From Bradyrhizobium septentrionale (GTDB lineage: Bacteria > Pseudomonadota > Alphaproteobacteria > Rhizobiales > Xanthobacteraceae), in the NCBI RefSeq assembly GCF_011516645.4, contig NZ_CP088285.1, forward strand, positions 5,412,501-5,476,500: a stretch of DNA of 64,000 nucleotides, read 5' to 3'. Positions 52,635-61,406 of the stretch are shown here, in pieces. Each line of letters begins with the position of its first letter. The stretch's first letter is position 1. The notes under the pieces are model-generated. The model made no database searches, was not told the DNA's origin, and worked only from the letters and a program-made list of their open reading frames with translations. Made by a program: the position numbers and the translations under genes.

Positions 52635-53140
52635 GCGCATCTTTCGAGCGGCTGATCGACGGCATCATCGATGCCCTGCAAAGCCATGTGGTGCCGAACA
52701 GCAGCGATGATTTCGTCCGCGGGCAGGTGTTCTCCGCGATCTACGCCCTGAATGGCATCAAGCTCGCGGCCGACTGGAAGGCCGGGCCGCTGCTGGAACA
52801 GGTGCGTTTGCAGGACGACACCTTCGCGGCGGTCAGGCGATTGGCCGACGGCATGACGCATCCGGAGATTCCGGCGACGCCCCGCATCCAGGGCGAGACG
52901 TCCGACCCTGCCGCGATCGAGGCGTTGCGCGACGATGGCGACCGGCGGCTCGGTCAGCTTCTGCTCTGGGCCAGCGGCGAGGACGCGCGCGCGGCGGACC
53001 GCGACATCGCGATCGAGATAGAACGCCTGCTGCGGCGGGCGATCTGCGACCAGCTCAAGATCGAGCTCGCGACGACGCCGAAGTCGATGCTGCAGCAGAT
53101 CGCTGGCAGCGAACGCGAAGGTGGTGCGGCGCAGGGCTGA
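52631..53140 (+). CDS. Hypothetical protein coupled to the APH-like kinase
   Basis: The 169-residue product is mainly helical (FERLIDGIIDALQSHVVPNS; RQGQVFSAIYALNGIKLAADW-like; IEIERLLRRAICDQLKIELA). A small conserved protein of this kind often follows the APH-like kinase in actinobacterial and proteobacterial acyl-CoA clusters, without known function. The start overlaps the kinase stop (ATGA). No membrane or catalytic motif is visible. Confidence 0.7.
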   Translation: MSASFERLIDGIIDALQSHVVPNSSDDFVRGQVFSAIYALNGIKLAADWKAGPLLEQVRLQDDTFAAVRRLADGMTHPEIPATPRIQGETSDPAAIEALRDDGDRRLGQLLLWASGEDARAADRDIAIEIERLLRRAICDQLKIELATTPKSMLQQIAGSEREGGAAQG

Positions 53141-53250
53141 GGCGGTCAGGCCGCCGACGACCGGGAATTGCATCTTTGCGCGCGGCCTTGCTGATGCGCG
53201 GCGTTCGCAAAGACGCTTGCCGGCCCGCGGTGACCGTGTTATTCATTGAT

Positions 53251-53264
53251 CGAACGGTCGTTCG
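53251..53264. promoter_or_regulatory. Palindromic operator, TetR type
   Basis: CGAACG-GT-CGTTCG is a perfect dyad 63 bp before the dioxygenase alpha-subunit ATG. It is followed by GGATTAT as in the 49.9 kb site. No TetR gene is in the window. Confidence 0.5.
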
Positions 53265-53326
53265 GATTATTATTGACGACCGGTGAAGGCATCCGCGGCA
53301 AGCGGCAGGCCGAGGGAGACGGAGCG

Positions 53327-54586
53327 ATGAACATGATGACCGGCGTCTCGCCATGGGAACGGCTGATCCGGCCCGACCGGGTCCATGGATCGCTCTACAC
53401 CGATCCCGAGATTTTCGAGGCCGAGCTCAAGAGCATCTGGTACCGGACCTGGGTCTATGTCGGCCACGAGAGCGAGGTGCCCAACGCCAACGACTACGTC
53501 GTCAAGTCGATCGGCCCGCAATCCGTGATCATGACGCGCGACGAGCGGGGCAAGGTCAATCTGCTGCTCAATCGCTGCTCGCATCGCGGCAACCAGGTCT
53601 GTTCCTTCGAGCGCGGCAATGCGCGCTCGTTCACCTGTCCGTTCCATTCCTGGACCTTCGCCAATGACGGCCGCCTTGTCGGCTATGCCTTCCCGGACGG
53701 CTACGAAGGACAGGACAAGTCGCAGCTCGCGCTCGGGCGGGTGACGCGGGTCGAGTCCTATCGCGGCTTCGTGTTCGGCTCGTTCGCGACCGATGGGCCG
53801 ACGTTAAAGGAGCATCTCGGCGGCGCCGCCGAGACCATCGACCGCCTGGTGCGCACCTCGCCGGAGGGCGAGGTCGAGATCACCGCCGGCTTTCTCAAGC
53901 ATCGCGTGAAAGCAAACTGGAAGTTCATCCTGGAGAACGAGTGCGACGGCTATCACCCGGCCTTCGTGCACACCTCGATCTTCGGCGTCGCCGACAGCAT
54001 GATCGGCAAGCTCTATGGCGGCGCTTCGACCGCGTTGACGCGCGACTACGGCAATGGCCACACCGAGATCGACCTGCGGCCCGAGTTCCGCAAGCGCGAC
54101 GCGCCGATGAGCTGGTTCGGCACCAGCGAGGAGCGCTTGCCGGACTATACGGCCCGGATGAAGGCCGCCTATGGCGACAACGCGGCGCGCGAGATCATGA
54201 TCGACGGCACGCCGCATGTGATGATCTTCCCGAACCTGTTCATCGCCGAAATCCAGATGTTCGTGATCCAGCCGCTTGGCGTCGACGACAGCGTGCAGCA
54301 TGTCACCGCGCTGCAATTCAAGGGCGCGCCCGATCTGAACCGAAGGCTGCGTCAGCAGACCATGGGCTCGGTCGGCCCGGCCGGCTTCCTGCTCGCGGAT
54401 GACTCCGAGATGTACGAGCGCTGTCACCGCGGCGTGCTGGCGCGCAACCCGGAATGGATCTTCCTCGGCCGCGGCGAGAAGCGCCAGCGGCAGGACGAGC
54501 ACGGCTTCACGGTCGGCCACGTCACCGACGAGGTGCCGTCACGCGGCATCTGGACCCATTATCGCAAGCTGATGGAGCCTGCCTGA
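53327..54586 (+). CDS. Aromatic-ring-hydroxylating dioxygenase, alpha subunit
   Basis: This oxygenase component adds O2 to an aromatic or related ring using a Rieske cluster and mononuclear iron. The Rieske ligands are Cys84-Ser-His86 (NRCSHRGN) and Cys104-Pro-Phe-His107 (TCPFHSW). The iron-binding region is ENECDGYHPAFVHTS with the bridging aspartate. The 419-residue protein is complete. I start at the ATG at 53327 after GGAG; the frame is open from 53246. The beta subunit follows with an overlapping start. No ferredoxin or reductase gene is adjacent, so its electron donor must come from elsewhere. Confidence 0.9.
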   Translation: MNMMTGVSPWERLIRPDRVHGSLYTDPEIFEAELKSIWYRTWVYVGHESEVPNANDYVVKSIGPQSVIMTRDERGKVNLLLNRCSHRGNQVCSFERGNARSFTCPFHSWTFANDGRLVGYAFPDGYEGQDKSQLALGRVTRVESYRGFVFGSFATDGPTLKEHLGGAAETIDRLVRTSPEGEVEITAGFLKHRVKANWKFILENECDGYHPAFVHTSIFGVADSMIGKLYGGASTALTRDYGNGHTEIDLRPEFRKRDAPMSWFGTSEERLPDYTARMKAAYGDNAAREIMIDGTPHVMIFPNLFIAEIQMFVIQPLGVDDSVQHVTALQFKGAPDLNRRLRQQTMGSVGPAGFLLADDSEMYERCHRGVLARNPEWIFLGRGEKRQRQDEHGFTVGHVTDEVPSRGIWTHYRKLMEPA

Positions 54587-55083
54587 TGCTGTCGCGCGAG
54601 AGCAGCGCCACCTTGATGAGCGCGATCACCGCCTTCCTCTATCGCGAGGCGCGGCTGCAGGACGAGCATCGATACGAGGCCTGGGAAAAGCTCTGGACCG
54701 ACGACGGCGTCTATTGGGTGCCGGCCAACGGCGCCGACATCGATCCGGAACGGCAGATGTCGATCATCTACGACAATCGCTCGCGGATCGCGCTGCGCGT
54801 CCGCCAGCTGATGACCGGCAAGCACTTCACCCAGACGCCGCAGTCGAACCTGCGCCGGCTCATTTCCAACATCGAGTTGATGGACCAGCAGCCGGAGGAT
54901 GGCGACATCGCGGTCGCCAGCAACAGTCTCATTTTCGAATCGAGCCTGCGCGACGACACGCTGTGGGCGGCGCGTAATGAATACCGGCTGCGCCATGTCG
55001 ATGGCGAATTGCGGATGGCCGCCAAGAAGGTCATCCTCGTCAACAACGACAAGGCGATCTACACGCTCTCGTTCCTGGTTTGA
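54586..55083 (+). CDS. Aromatic-ring-hydroxylating dioxygenase, beta subunit
   Basis: The 165-residue protein has the NTF2-like fold of beta subunits: ITAFLYREARLQDEHRYEAW, LWTDDGVYWVPANG and WAARNEYRLRHVDGELRMAA. It has a structural role in the alpha3-beta3 hexamer. Its ATG shares bases with the alpha-subunit stop (TGATG). Confidence 0.9.
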   Translation: MLSRESSATLMSAITAFLYREARLQDEHRYEAWEKLWTDDGVYWVPANGADIDPERQMSIIYDNRSRIALRVRQLMTGKHFTQTPQSNLRRLISNIELMDQQPEDGDIAVASNSLIFESSLRDDTLWAARNEYRLRHVDGELRMAAKKVILVNNDKAIYTLSFLV

Positions 55084-55121
55084 GATGAGTTTGCAACGCA
55101 CCGTGCAGCGCACTCCACTTT

Positions 55122-55266
55122 ACCTCGCCCCGCTTGCGGGGAGAGGTCGGAATGCATCGTTAGATGCATTCCGGGTGAGGGGTAGCCACCGCAAACGCTT
55201 CCATCGCCTTGTACGCGGAGACAGCCCCTCACCCCAACCCTCTCCCCGTAAGAACGGGGAGAGGGA
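55122..55266. repeat. Rhizobiales-type intergenic palindromic repeat
   Basis: Three hairpins occur in a row: CTCGCCCCGC/GCGGGGAGAG near 55124-55146, a perfect 10-bp stem GGAATGCATC/GATGCATTCC at 55149-55172, and CCTCTCCCCGT/ACGGGGAGAGG at 55239-55264. The design (CCCCTCACCC, TCTCCCCG) is the widely dispersed repeat of Bradyrhizobium and relatives. It may attenuate transcription between the dioxygenase and isomerase genes. Confidence 0.8.
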
Positions 55267-55308
55267 GCGCAACATCGCTATTCGCCTCTATCTGAGGAAG
55301 GTCTCGCC

Positions 55309-56103
55309 ATGATCGACAAAGGCCCCGTTCTGCTCGACATCACCGACGGCATCGCGCGGTTGCGGCTCAACCGCCCGGATGCGGCCAATGGCATGAGCGC
55401 CGAACTGTTGAGCGCGCTGTGCGACGCTATCATGGTCTGCCACGGCCATCCGGATCTGCGCGTCGTGGTGCTGAGCGGCGAGGGGGCGAATTTCTGCGCC
55501 GGCGGCGATGTCCGCGCCTTTGCCGCCAAGGGCGAGAAGCTGCCGGACTATATCCGGCAGGCCACCGCGTTTCTGCAGAATGCCGTGACCGGATTGCTGC
55601 GGCTCGAGGCGCCCGTCATCGCCTCGGTGCAGGGCTTTGCCGCGGGTGGCGGCGGCTTTGGCCTGGTCTGCGCTTCCGACATCGTGATCGCGGCGGAATC
55701 GGCAAAATTCCTCGCCGGCGCCACGCGGGTGGCGATGGCACCGGATGCCGGCGTCTCCGTCACGCTGTCGCGGCTGGTCGGCCTGCGGCGGGCGATGTCG
55801 ATCCTGTTGACCAACCCGGTGATATCAGCAGCGGAAGCGCTGCAGATGGGTATCGTCACCAAGGTCGTGCCCGATGCGGAGCTTGCCGACGCCTCGCTGG
55901 CGCTGGCGCGCGAGCTTGCGGCCGGTGCGCCGAAGGCGCTGGCGGCGACCAAGCGGCTGGTTTGGGCCGGCACCGGCACCAGCATTGAGCAGTGTCTGTC
56001 GGAAGAGGCGCGCACGGTTGCCGAACTCTCGGGCATGGCCGATGCCCGCGAAGGGCTCGCCGCCGTGATCGAACGGCGCAAGCCTGTCTTCACGGGGCGC
56101 TGA
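55309..56103 (+). CDS. Enoyl-CoA hydratase/isomerase (PaaG-like)
   Basis: The crotonase fold shows the oxyanion-hole segment SGEGANFCAGGDVRAF and FAAGGGGFGLVCASDIVIAA. The second catalytic position reads MAPDAGVSVTLSRLVG, with aspartate as in ring-1,2-epoxyphenylacetyl-CoA isomerase (PaaG) rather than the glutamate pair of true hydratases. An isomerase acting on a ring or enoyl-CoA intermediate is therefore likelier than hydration. The 264 residues are normal. It opens the second block of the catabolic operon after the repeat. Confidence 0.8.
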   Translation: MIDKGPVLLDITDGIARLRLNRPDAANGMSAELLSALCDAIMVCHGHPDLRVVVLSGEGANFCAGGDVRAFAAKGEKLPDYIRQATAFLQNAVTGLLRLEAPVIASVQGFAAGGGGFGLVCASDIVIAAESAKFLAGATRVAMAPDAGVSVTLSRLVGLRRAMSILLTNPVISAAEALQMGIVTKVVPDAELADASLALARELAAGAPKALAATKRLVWAGTGTSIEQCLSEEARTVAELSGMADAREGLAAVIERRKPVFTGR

Positions 56104-56104
56104 G

Positions 56105-56854
56105 GTGGCGCCCCTGCCATTCGGGCGTCTCGATGGCCGCCGCGCCTTCGTCTCCGGCGGCGCGCGCGGCATTGGTGCGGCGATTGTCCGCAGCTTTGCC
56201 GGGGCCGGCGCCAGGGTCGTGATCGCCGATCTCGACGTCGCTGCGGCCTCGGAGCTCGCGCGCGAGACCGGCGCTGACGTTGCAGGACTTGACGTCAGCG
56301 ATGCAACGGCGGTGCAGGCCGTGATGGCGCAGGACGGCCCGTTCGACATCGTCGTCAACAACGCCGGCATCGATCAGCATGCTTTCTTCACCGACACCAC
56401 GGCGGAGGATTGGGCGCGGCTGATTGCGGTCAATCTCACCTCGGTGCTGGCCTGCACCCACGCTGCGCTGCCGGCGATGCAGGCGGCGCGGTTCGGCCGC
56501 ATCATCAACGTCACCTCGGAGGCGGCGCGGCTCGGCTCCAAGGGCGGCGCGGTCTATTCCGCGGCCAAGGGCGGCGTGATCTCCTTCACCAGGAGCATCG
56601 CGCGAGAGAATGCGCGCTTTGGCATCACCGCGAACGCGATCGCGCCGGGGCCGATCCGCACGCCGATGCTGGAGCAGGCGGTGGCGAAGGGCGGCGACAA
56701 GATTTTGCAGGCGATGACCGGCGCGACGCTGCTCGGCCGCCTCGGCGAGCCGGAGGAGGTCGCTGCCGCCGCGCTGTTCCTGGCCTCCGATCAGGCCGCC
56801 TATATCACCGGCGAGACGCTCGGCGTGTCCGGCGGCATGGGCATCGGCGGCTGA
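56105..56854 (+). CDS. Short-chain dehydrogenase/reductase
   Basis: The 249-residue NAD(P)-dependent oxidoreductase starts at a GTG one base after the previous stop codon. The Rossmann motif is GGARGIGAAIV, with aspartate (IADLD) after strand 2, favouring NAD. NNAG and the catalytic serine, tyrosine and lysine (NVTSEA, YSAAKGG) are present. It would oxidise a hydroxyacyl-CoA or a cis-diol produced by the dioxygenase. Confidence 0.88.
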   Translation: MAPLPFGRLDGRRAFVSGGARGIGAAIVRSFAGAGARVVIADLDVAAASELARETGADVAGLDVSDATAVQAVMAQDGPFDIVVNNAGIDQHAFFTDTTAEDWARLIAVNLTSVLACTHAALPAMQAARFGRIINVTSEAARLGSKGGAVYSAAKGGVISFTRSIARENARFGITANAIAPGPIRTPMLEQAVAKGGDKILQAMTGATLLGRLGEPEEVAAAALFLASDQAAYITGETLGVSGGMGIGG

Positions 56855-56855
56855 G

Positions 56856-57791
56856 ATGACGGGCGCGAGCAACGATATCGCAGTCACGCCGGTCGATCGT
56901 GCGATCGAACGCTTGCGTGCGATCTATCGCAACTGGAGCCGCGATACGACCGTGGCGCAGATGCGCAGCGATTGGGATGCCGCCTTCGCCGGCTGCTCGG
57001 TGCCGGTGACTTGCCAGCAGGTCTCTGCCGGCGGCGTCGATGGCGAATGGATCGTGCCGGCCGATGCGCCGCGCGACAAGGCGGTGCTCTATTTTCACGG
57101 CGGCGGCTTCCGCATCGGCTCGGTCGCCTCGCATCGCGACCTGGTCGCGCGGATCGCCGATGCATCCGGCTGCCGTGTACTTGCCGTCAACTATCGTCTT
57201 GCGCCGGAGCATCGCTTTCCCGCCGCGCTGGATGATGCGCTGATCGCCTATCAATATTTGCGCGATCAGGGACTGCGTCCGGCGGATATTGCCTTCGCCG
57301 GCGACTCCGCCGGCGGCAATCTCGTGCTCTCCGTAATGCTGGCGGCGCGCGGCCGCGGCTTGCCGCTACCAGCCGCGGCCGCATTGATGTCGCCCTGGAC
57401 CGATCTCGCTGCGAACGGCGCGAGCTATGAGAGCAGGGCCGAGGCCGATCCGATCCATCAGCGCGCGATGATCCTGGCGCTGGCAAAAAACTATCTCGGC
57501 AAGGACGGCGATCCCCGCGATCCGCTGGCCTCGCCGCTTTACGCCGATCTCGCCGGCCTACCGCCGCTGCTGGTGCAAGTCGGCGACCGCGAGACCGTGC
57601 GCGACGACGCTACGGAGCTGGCCGCAAAGGCGAAGGCCGCCGGCGTCGAAACCGAGCTGCAGGTCTGGGACGGCATGATCCACGTATTTCAGATGTTCCC
57701 GGAGATTCCGCAGGCGGGAGAGGCGATTGCATCCCTTGCGAATTTTCTGCGCAAGCATCTTCACATCGGCCATCAGAGGGCGCCACAATGA
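56856..57791 (+). CDS. Alpha/beta hydrolase of the hormone-sensitive-lipase family
   Basis: HGGG (LYFHGGGFRIGS) supplies the oxyanion hole and GDSAGG carries the nucleophilic serine. Aspartate and histidine of the triad are in the C-terminal part (GMIHVFQMFPEIPQAGEA). The 311-residue enzyme hydrolyses short esters or lactones in relatives. It starts one base after the SDR stop codon. Confidence 0.88.
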   Translation: MTGASNDIAVTPVDRAIERLRAIYRNWSRDTTVAQMRSDWDAAFAGCSVPVTCQQVSAGGVDGEWIVPADAPRDKAVLYFHGGGFRIGSVASHRDLVARIADASGCRVLAVNYRLAPEHRFPAALDDALIAYQYLRDQGLRPADIAFAGDSAGGNLVLSVMLAARGRGLPLPAAAALMSPWTDLAANGASYESRAEADPIHQRAMILALAKNYLGKDGDPRDPLASPLYADLAGLPPLLVQVGDRETVRDDATELAAKAKAAGVETELQVWDGMIHVFQMFPEIPQAGEAIASLANFLRKHLHIGHQRAPQ

Positions 57792-58981
57792 ACGTCATGA
57801 CCTCGGACCCGCGCCAGCTCACCGAAGCCGAGTTCCATTTCTCGGAGCAGCCTAACCTGCCCGAGGAACTGCGCATGCTGCGCGAGCAGGTGCGTCGGTT
57901 TGTCGAGAAGGAAGTGGTGCCGCATGCCGAGGCGTGGGAACGCGACGGCAAGATCCCGCGCGAGATCTATCGCCGCATGGGTGCGCTCGGTTTCCTCGGC
58001 ATGCGCCACGCCGCCGAATATGGCGGCACCGACATGGGGCCGCTGGCCTCGATGGTGTTCGCCGAGGAGCTGGGACGCTCGAGCTTTGGCGGCTTCACCT
58101 CCTCGATCTTGGTGCACACCGACATGTCGGCGGTGCACATCTCGCTGCGCGGTACGCCGGAGCAGAAGCAGAAATATTTGCCGGCGATCATCCGCGGCGA
58201 GACGGTCTGCTCGATCGCGGTGACCGAACCGGACGCCGGTTCCGACGTCGCCGGCCTGAAGACGCGCGCGCGTCGCGATGGCGATAGCTGGGTGATCAAC
58301 GGCGCCAAGATGTTCATCACCAACGCGGTCTATGGCAACATCCTGATTGTCGCCGCGCGGACTGACCCGCTTGCCAAGGGCAGCCGCGGCATCTCGCTGT
58401 TCATCGTCGAGCGCAACACGCCGGGCATCACGGCGACCAAGCTCGACAAGCACGGCTGGCTCTGCTCGGACACCGCCGAGCTCGGGTTCCAGGACGTGCG
58501 GGTGCCGGCGGAGAATCTGCTCGGTGAGGAGAATAAGGGCTTCTATGGCATCATGGAGACCTTCCAGAACGAGCGCATCTGCATCGGCGGCATCTGCGCC
58601 GGCGAATCCGCCAAGGCGATCGAGCTGACGGCGAACTACGTGAAGACGCGGCAAGCGTTCGGCGGTCCGCTCTGGAATCAGCAAGGGGTGCGATTGAAGC
58701 TCGCCCAGCTTGCCGCCAAGGCGGCGGCGGCGCGGGCGCTGGCCTATCAGGCCGCCGAGCTCGCCGCGGCCGGACAGGAGTGTCTGCGCGAAGTGTCGAT
58801 GGTCAAGGCGCTGTCGCCGGAGGTGCTGCACGAGGTCGTGCATGGCTGCCTGCAACTGCACGGCGGCTCAGGCTTCATGCGCGGCACCCCGATCGAGCGC
58901 ATGGTGCGCGACGCGCGCGTGCTGACCATCGGCGGCGGCGCCACCGAGGTGATGCTGGAGGAAGTGGCGAAGCGGATGTGA
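57788..58981 (+). CDS. Acyl-CoA dehydrogenase
   Basis: This FAD enzyme introduces an alpha,beta double bond into an acyl-CoA. The signature motifs are IAVTEPDAGSDVAG, LGFQDVRVPAENLLGEENKG and QLHGGSGFMRGTPIERMVRD, with the catalytic base in the C-terminal GGGATEVM. The 397 residues are complete. The start overlaps the hydrolase stop (ATGA). It ends the plus-strand operon and reduces the electron-transfer flavoprotein. Confidence 0.9.
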   Translation: MNVMTSDPRQLTEAEFHFSEQPNLPEELRMLREQVRRFVEKEVVPHAEAWERDGKIPREIYRRMGALGFLGMRHAAEYGGTDMGPLASMVFAEELGRSSFGGFTSSILVHTDMSAVHISLRGTPEQKQKYLPAIIRGETVCSIAVTEPDAGSDVAGLKTRARRDGDSWVINGAKMFITNAVYGNILIVAARTDPLAKGSRGISLFIVERNTPGITATKLDKHGWLCSDTAELGFQDVRVPAENLLGEENKGFYGIMETFQNERICIGGICAGESAKAIELTANYVKTRQAFGGPLWNQQGVRLKLAQLAAKAAAARALAYQAAELAAAGQECLREVSMVKALSPEVLHEVVHGCLQLHGGSGFMRGTPIERMVRDARVLTIGGGATEVMLEEVAKRM

Positions 58982-59059
58982 AGGGCGCGCGCAGGCGTAC
59001 CCTGAATGCGCGCACGGCATGTGACGCTCTCTCGTTATGGAGCTTGGAAAGCACCTATC

Positions 59060-59878
59060 TCAAGGTACATCACTGGCAGCCGTCACCTGCGGTCCGGCAT
59101 TTTGTTGTACTACGGCTTTTTCGAGCCGCTCGATATTTTCCAGCAGTCGCCGGCTGGTCAGGATGAGGAAATAATAGCCGAATTGCGGATTCTGAAAGTA
59201 GAGTTCAAGCAGCCTGTCATAGGTGATGGTGAGAACTTGTCCGTCGTCTATGCATTCGACCGTCCCGGTCCGTCGGTTATTGGGCGTAAGGAAGCCAAGT
59301 TCTCCCATGAGACGTCCCGGCGGAAGCTCGACGTTGATCTCCTTGACCAGAAACCTCCCCGTGACGGTGAGGAACATTTCGGTCGCCGCATCACCCTTCT
59401 TGAATAATCTGTCGCCCCGCCGATATTTGCGTTCGGTCATGAACGGTTTGAGCCATTCCATCGACATGTCACCCTGCGCCGCGTCACGTGCCTTCTTGAC
59501 GAGCCTGAGCATTTGACGGAGGCGAACGGCATTGATCGGCACCATCAGCAGGTACAGGAGAAAAGTGCCGACGTTTCCGGAGAGGGCGCCAAAGGTCGCG
59601 AAGAATGAACAGCCTGCCATATTCGCGATGCGCAGCGGCACCATTGTCTGCATCAGCAAGGTAGCGACAAAGAAGATGGCGCCGACCAGTGCAAACATGT
59701 TGGCAAGCGTTATGTTGGCCAGCACAATTTCGAGCAGCCGATTGAATAGCGCATCATAGGTGATGTTGTTGGGATCGAGACCCAGTTGAACCAAGATCTT
59801 TGCGACCCTGAGATTGTCCGCGGCCGTATCGAGCAGGCGGTTCAGGATTGTCGAAAGATCTGCGCTGTTGAGCTCCAT
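59060..59878 (-). CDS. Membrane protein with C-terminal cyclic-nucleotide-binding domain
   Basis: Two or three membrane helices lie at about residues 55-125 (NMFALVGAIFFVATLLMQTM; FFATFGALSGNVGTFLLYLL). They are followed by a Crp-type beta barrel (YRRGDRLFKKGDAATEMFLT; GRLMGELGFLTPNNRRTGTV). There is no DNA-binding or channel-pore motif. The 272-residue form from the ATG at 59878 is preferred over the TTG at 59917. A related family of membrane cNMP-binding proteins of unknown role exists in proteobacteria. It is cotranscribed with the 145-residue gene upstream, 35 bp away. Confidence 0.7.
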   Translation of the reverse strand: MELNSADLSTILNRLLDTAADNLRVAKILVQLGLDPNNITYDALFNRLLEIVLANITLANMFALVGAIFFVATLLMQTMVPLRIANMAGCSFFATFGALSGNVGTFLLYLLMVPINAVRLRQMLRLVKKARDAAQGDMSMEWLKPFMTERKYRRGDRLFKKGDAATEMFLTVTGRFLVKEINVELPPGRLMGELGFLTPNNRRTGTVECIDDGQVLTITYDRLLELYFQNPQFGYYFLILTSRRLLENIERLEKAVVQQNAGPQVTAASDVP

Positions 59879-59913
59879 TGGATTATCTCTTTGCGAAGCT
59901 GATGTTAGATTTC

Positions 59914-60348
59914 TCAAGTCGCCAGAAACGTGTAGGCGGCGATCAGGGCCACCATGGCTGCGAAAATCAGCAGGGCCGGGACGGATATCCGGGCGGCCGG
60001 CTTATCGGAAGCCCCGGCGGCCAGCCGAGCCGCCGGGGGCTTACGCGGTCTCTGGGACTGCACGGTGTCGTTATCCACGGATTTAGCGGGGGCATCCAGT
60101 TCTGGCGCCGCGCCACAGCCCCCCATCTCGCCATAATAACTGACGTAGACTTCTTGAATTGCCACTACTTTCGACTCGGCCTCGCTCATCCGCTCGAGCC
60201 TGGCTCGATAGCTGAGCAAGAACCCCTGCGCATTTGCCGGCAAGTCATCGAAACTGCCGAGCTTGGCCATCATAAGCCAGGTGGCAAAATCCACCTCGGC
60301 TTTGGAGCGGGCTTTTCGAGCGATCCGGGTGCCCGAGCGTGAGGCCAT
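59914..60348 (-). CDS. Hypothetical protein with C-terminal membrane anchor
   Basis: The product of about 144 residues from the ATG at 60348 has a charged helical N-terminal part (ARSKAEVDFATWLMMAKLGS; ANAQGFLLSYRARLERMSEA), a proline-rich linker and a terminal helix (ISVPALLIFAAMVALIAAYT). A tail-anchored protein is suggested. No family recognised. It is the first gene of the pair with the cyclic-nucleotide-binding protein. Confidence 0.55.
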   Translation of the reverse strand: MASRSGTRIARKARSKAEVDFATWLMMAKLGSFDDLPANAQGFLLSYRARLERMSEAESKVVAIQEVYVSYYGEMGGCGAAPELDAPAKSVDNDTVQSQRPRKPPAARLAAGASDKPAARISVPALLIFAAMVALIAAYTFLAT

Positions 60349-60658
60349 GACTATCTGACCGATTTGCAATGCAAAAACAAAATCGCGGGCATTGAAGGCG
60401 TTCGTTGGTCCGTCTGGGTGTGCGGGTTATCCAAGCGGACGTCAAGCACCTCGCGTCGACTTGCTTCCTGCCTGAGCTCAGGTCAATGCTCCCGACGCCT
60501 ATTACTTTCCTATAGTATTCCCGTCACACCCGTCTCGAAAGCATATATGTGACGCACCGTCAGCCAGCGGGCCCTCTCTTGATGGCTGCAATATGCTGCT
60601 GTTGGGTGGAAAGAGGAGGTCGCAGCGCTTTTGCGCGTCACAGAATCGGGGTACGCGC
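60349..60658. other. Intergenic region
   Basis: No gene is seen. It holds the promoter region for the minus-strand pair and the 3' end region of the flavoprotein gene. Confidence 0.4.
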
Positions 60659-61402
60659 TTAGCTGGCAGGCTTGCCCTGGCCGACCGCCTTCGCCATCAC
60701 GCCCGGCTTGAGGCGCCAATTCGGGCCAAAGTCCTGCAGCGGATGGAAGAACAGCGGCTCGGTGGCCTCGAGCTGCCGCAGCCGCGCGGCGTAGTCATCG
60801 AGATAGCGGTGCCGCGTCGCCTCGTCGACGAAGTTCACCGAATACGACACGAAGGGCGGCAGCACCTTGCAGCCGGCATAGGCCAGGGTGCCGTTCTGGA
60901 TCGGCCATAGCACCACATCAAGTGCGCCGACCAGTCCGTCGGGCGCGCACATTCCGGGATAGGCGGCGGTCGAGGTCACGACCATGGCGCGGCGGCCGGC
61001 CAGGCCGCCGGTGTCGTAGCGGCGGCCGGCGCCATAGATCGCGCCGTTGACGAACACACGGTCGATCCAGCCCTTCATGATGGCGGGGACGGAGAACCAC
61101 CACAGCGGAAACTGCAGGATCAGGAGGTCGCACCACAGCAGCTTCTCGATCTCGGCCGTGATGTCGCCGCTGAGTGACTCCTGGTGCAGATTGTATTTCT
61201 GCTCGCGGTCATATTGCAGCCGGTCGGGAAACCGCCGTTCGCCAAAATCGTCGGCGGTTGCCACCGGATTGAACCGCATGGCGTAGAGATCGGAGATCCT
61301 GACCGTGTGCCCAAGCGCGGTCAGCTCCGCCACCGACCGCGCCAGCAGTGCCGCGTTGAAGGACTGCGCCTCCTGATGGGCAAGGACTATCAGGACCTTC
61401 AT
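60659..61402 (-). CDS. NAD(P)H quinone reductase-like flavodoxin-fold protein
   Basis: This belongs to the NQO1/KefF-type flavodoxin fold. The N-terminus MKVLIVLAHQEAQSFNAALL binds FMN/FAD phosphate; the segment LLILQFPLWWFSVPAIMKGW is diagnostic, and VVTSTAAYPGM follows. It should reduce quinones or related electrophiles with two electrons. The ATG at 61402 is chosen for fit with the family N-terminus. It lies 4 bp downstream of the binding-protein gene and is probably in that operon, which suggests a quinone intermediate of aromatic catabolism. Confidence 0.8.
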   Translation of the reverse strand: MKVLIVLAHQEAQSFNAALLARSVAELTALGHTVRISDLYAMRFNPVATADDFGERRFPDRLQYDREQKYNLHQESLSGDITAEIEKLLWCDLLILQFPLWWFSVPAIMKGWIDRVFVNGAIYGAGRRYDTGGLAGRRAMVVTSTAAYPGMCAPDGLVGALDVVLWPIQNGTLAYAGCKVLPPFVSYSVNFVDEATRHRYLDDYAARLRQLEATEPLFFHPLQDFGPNWRLKPGVMAKAVGQGKPAS

Positions 61403-61406
61403 CGTT

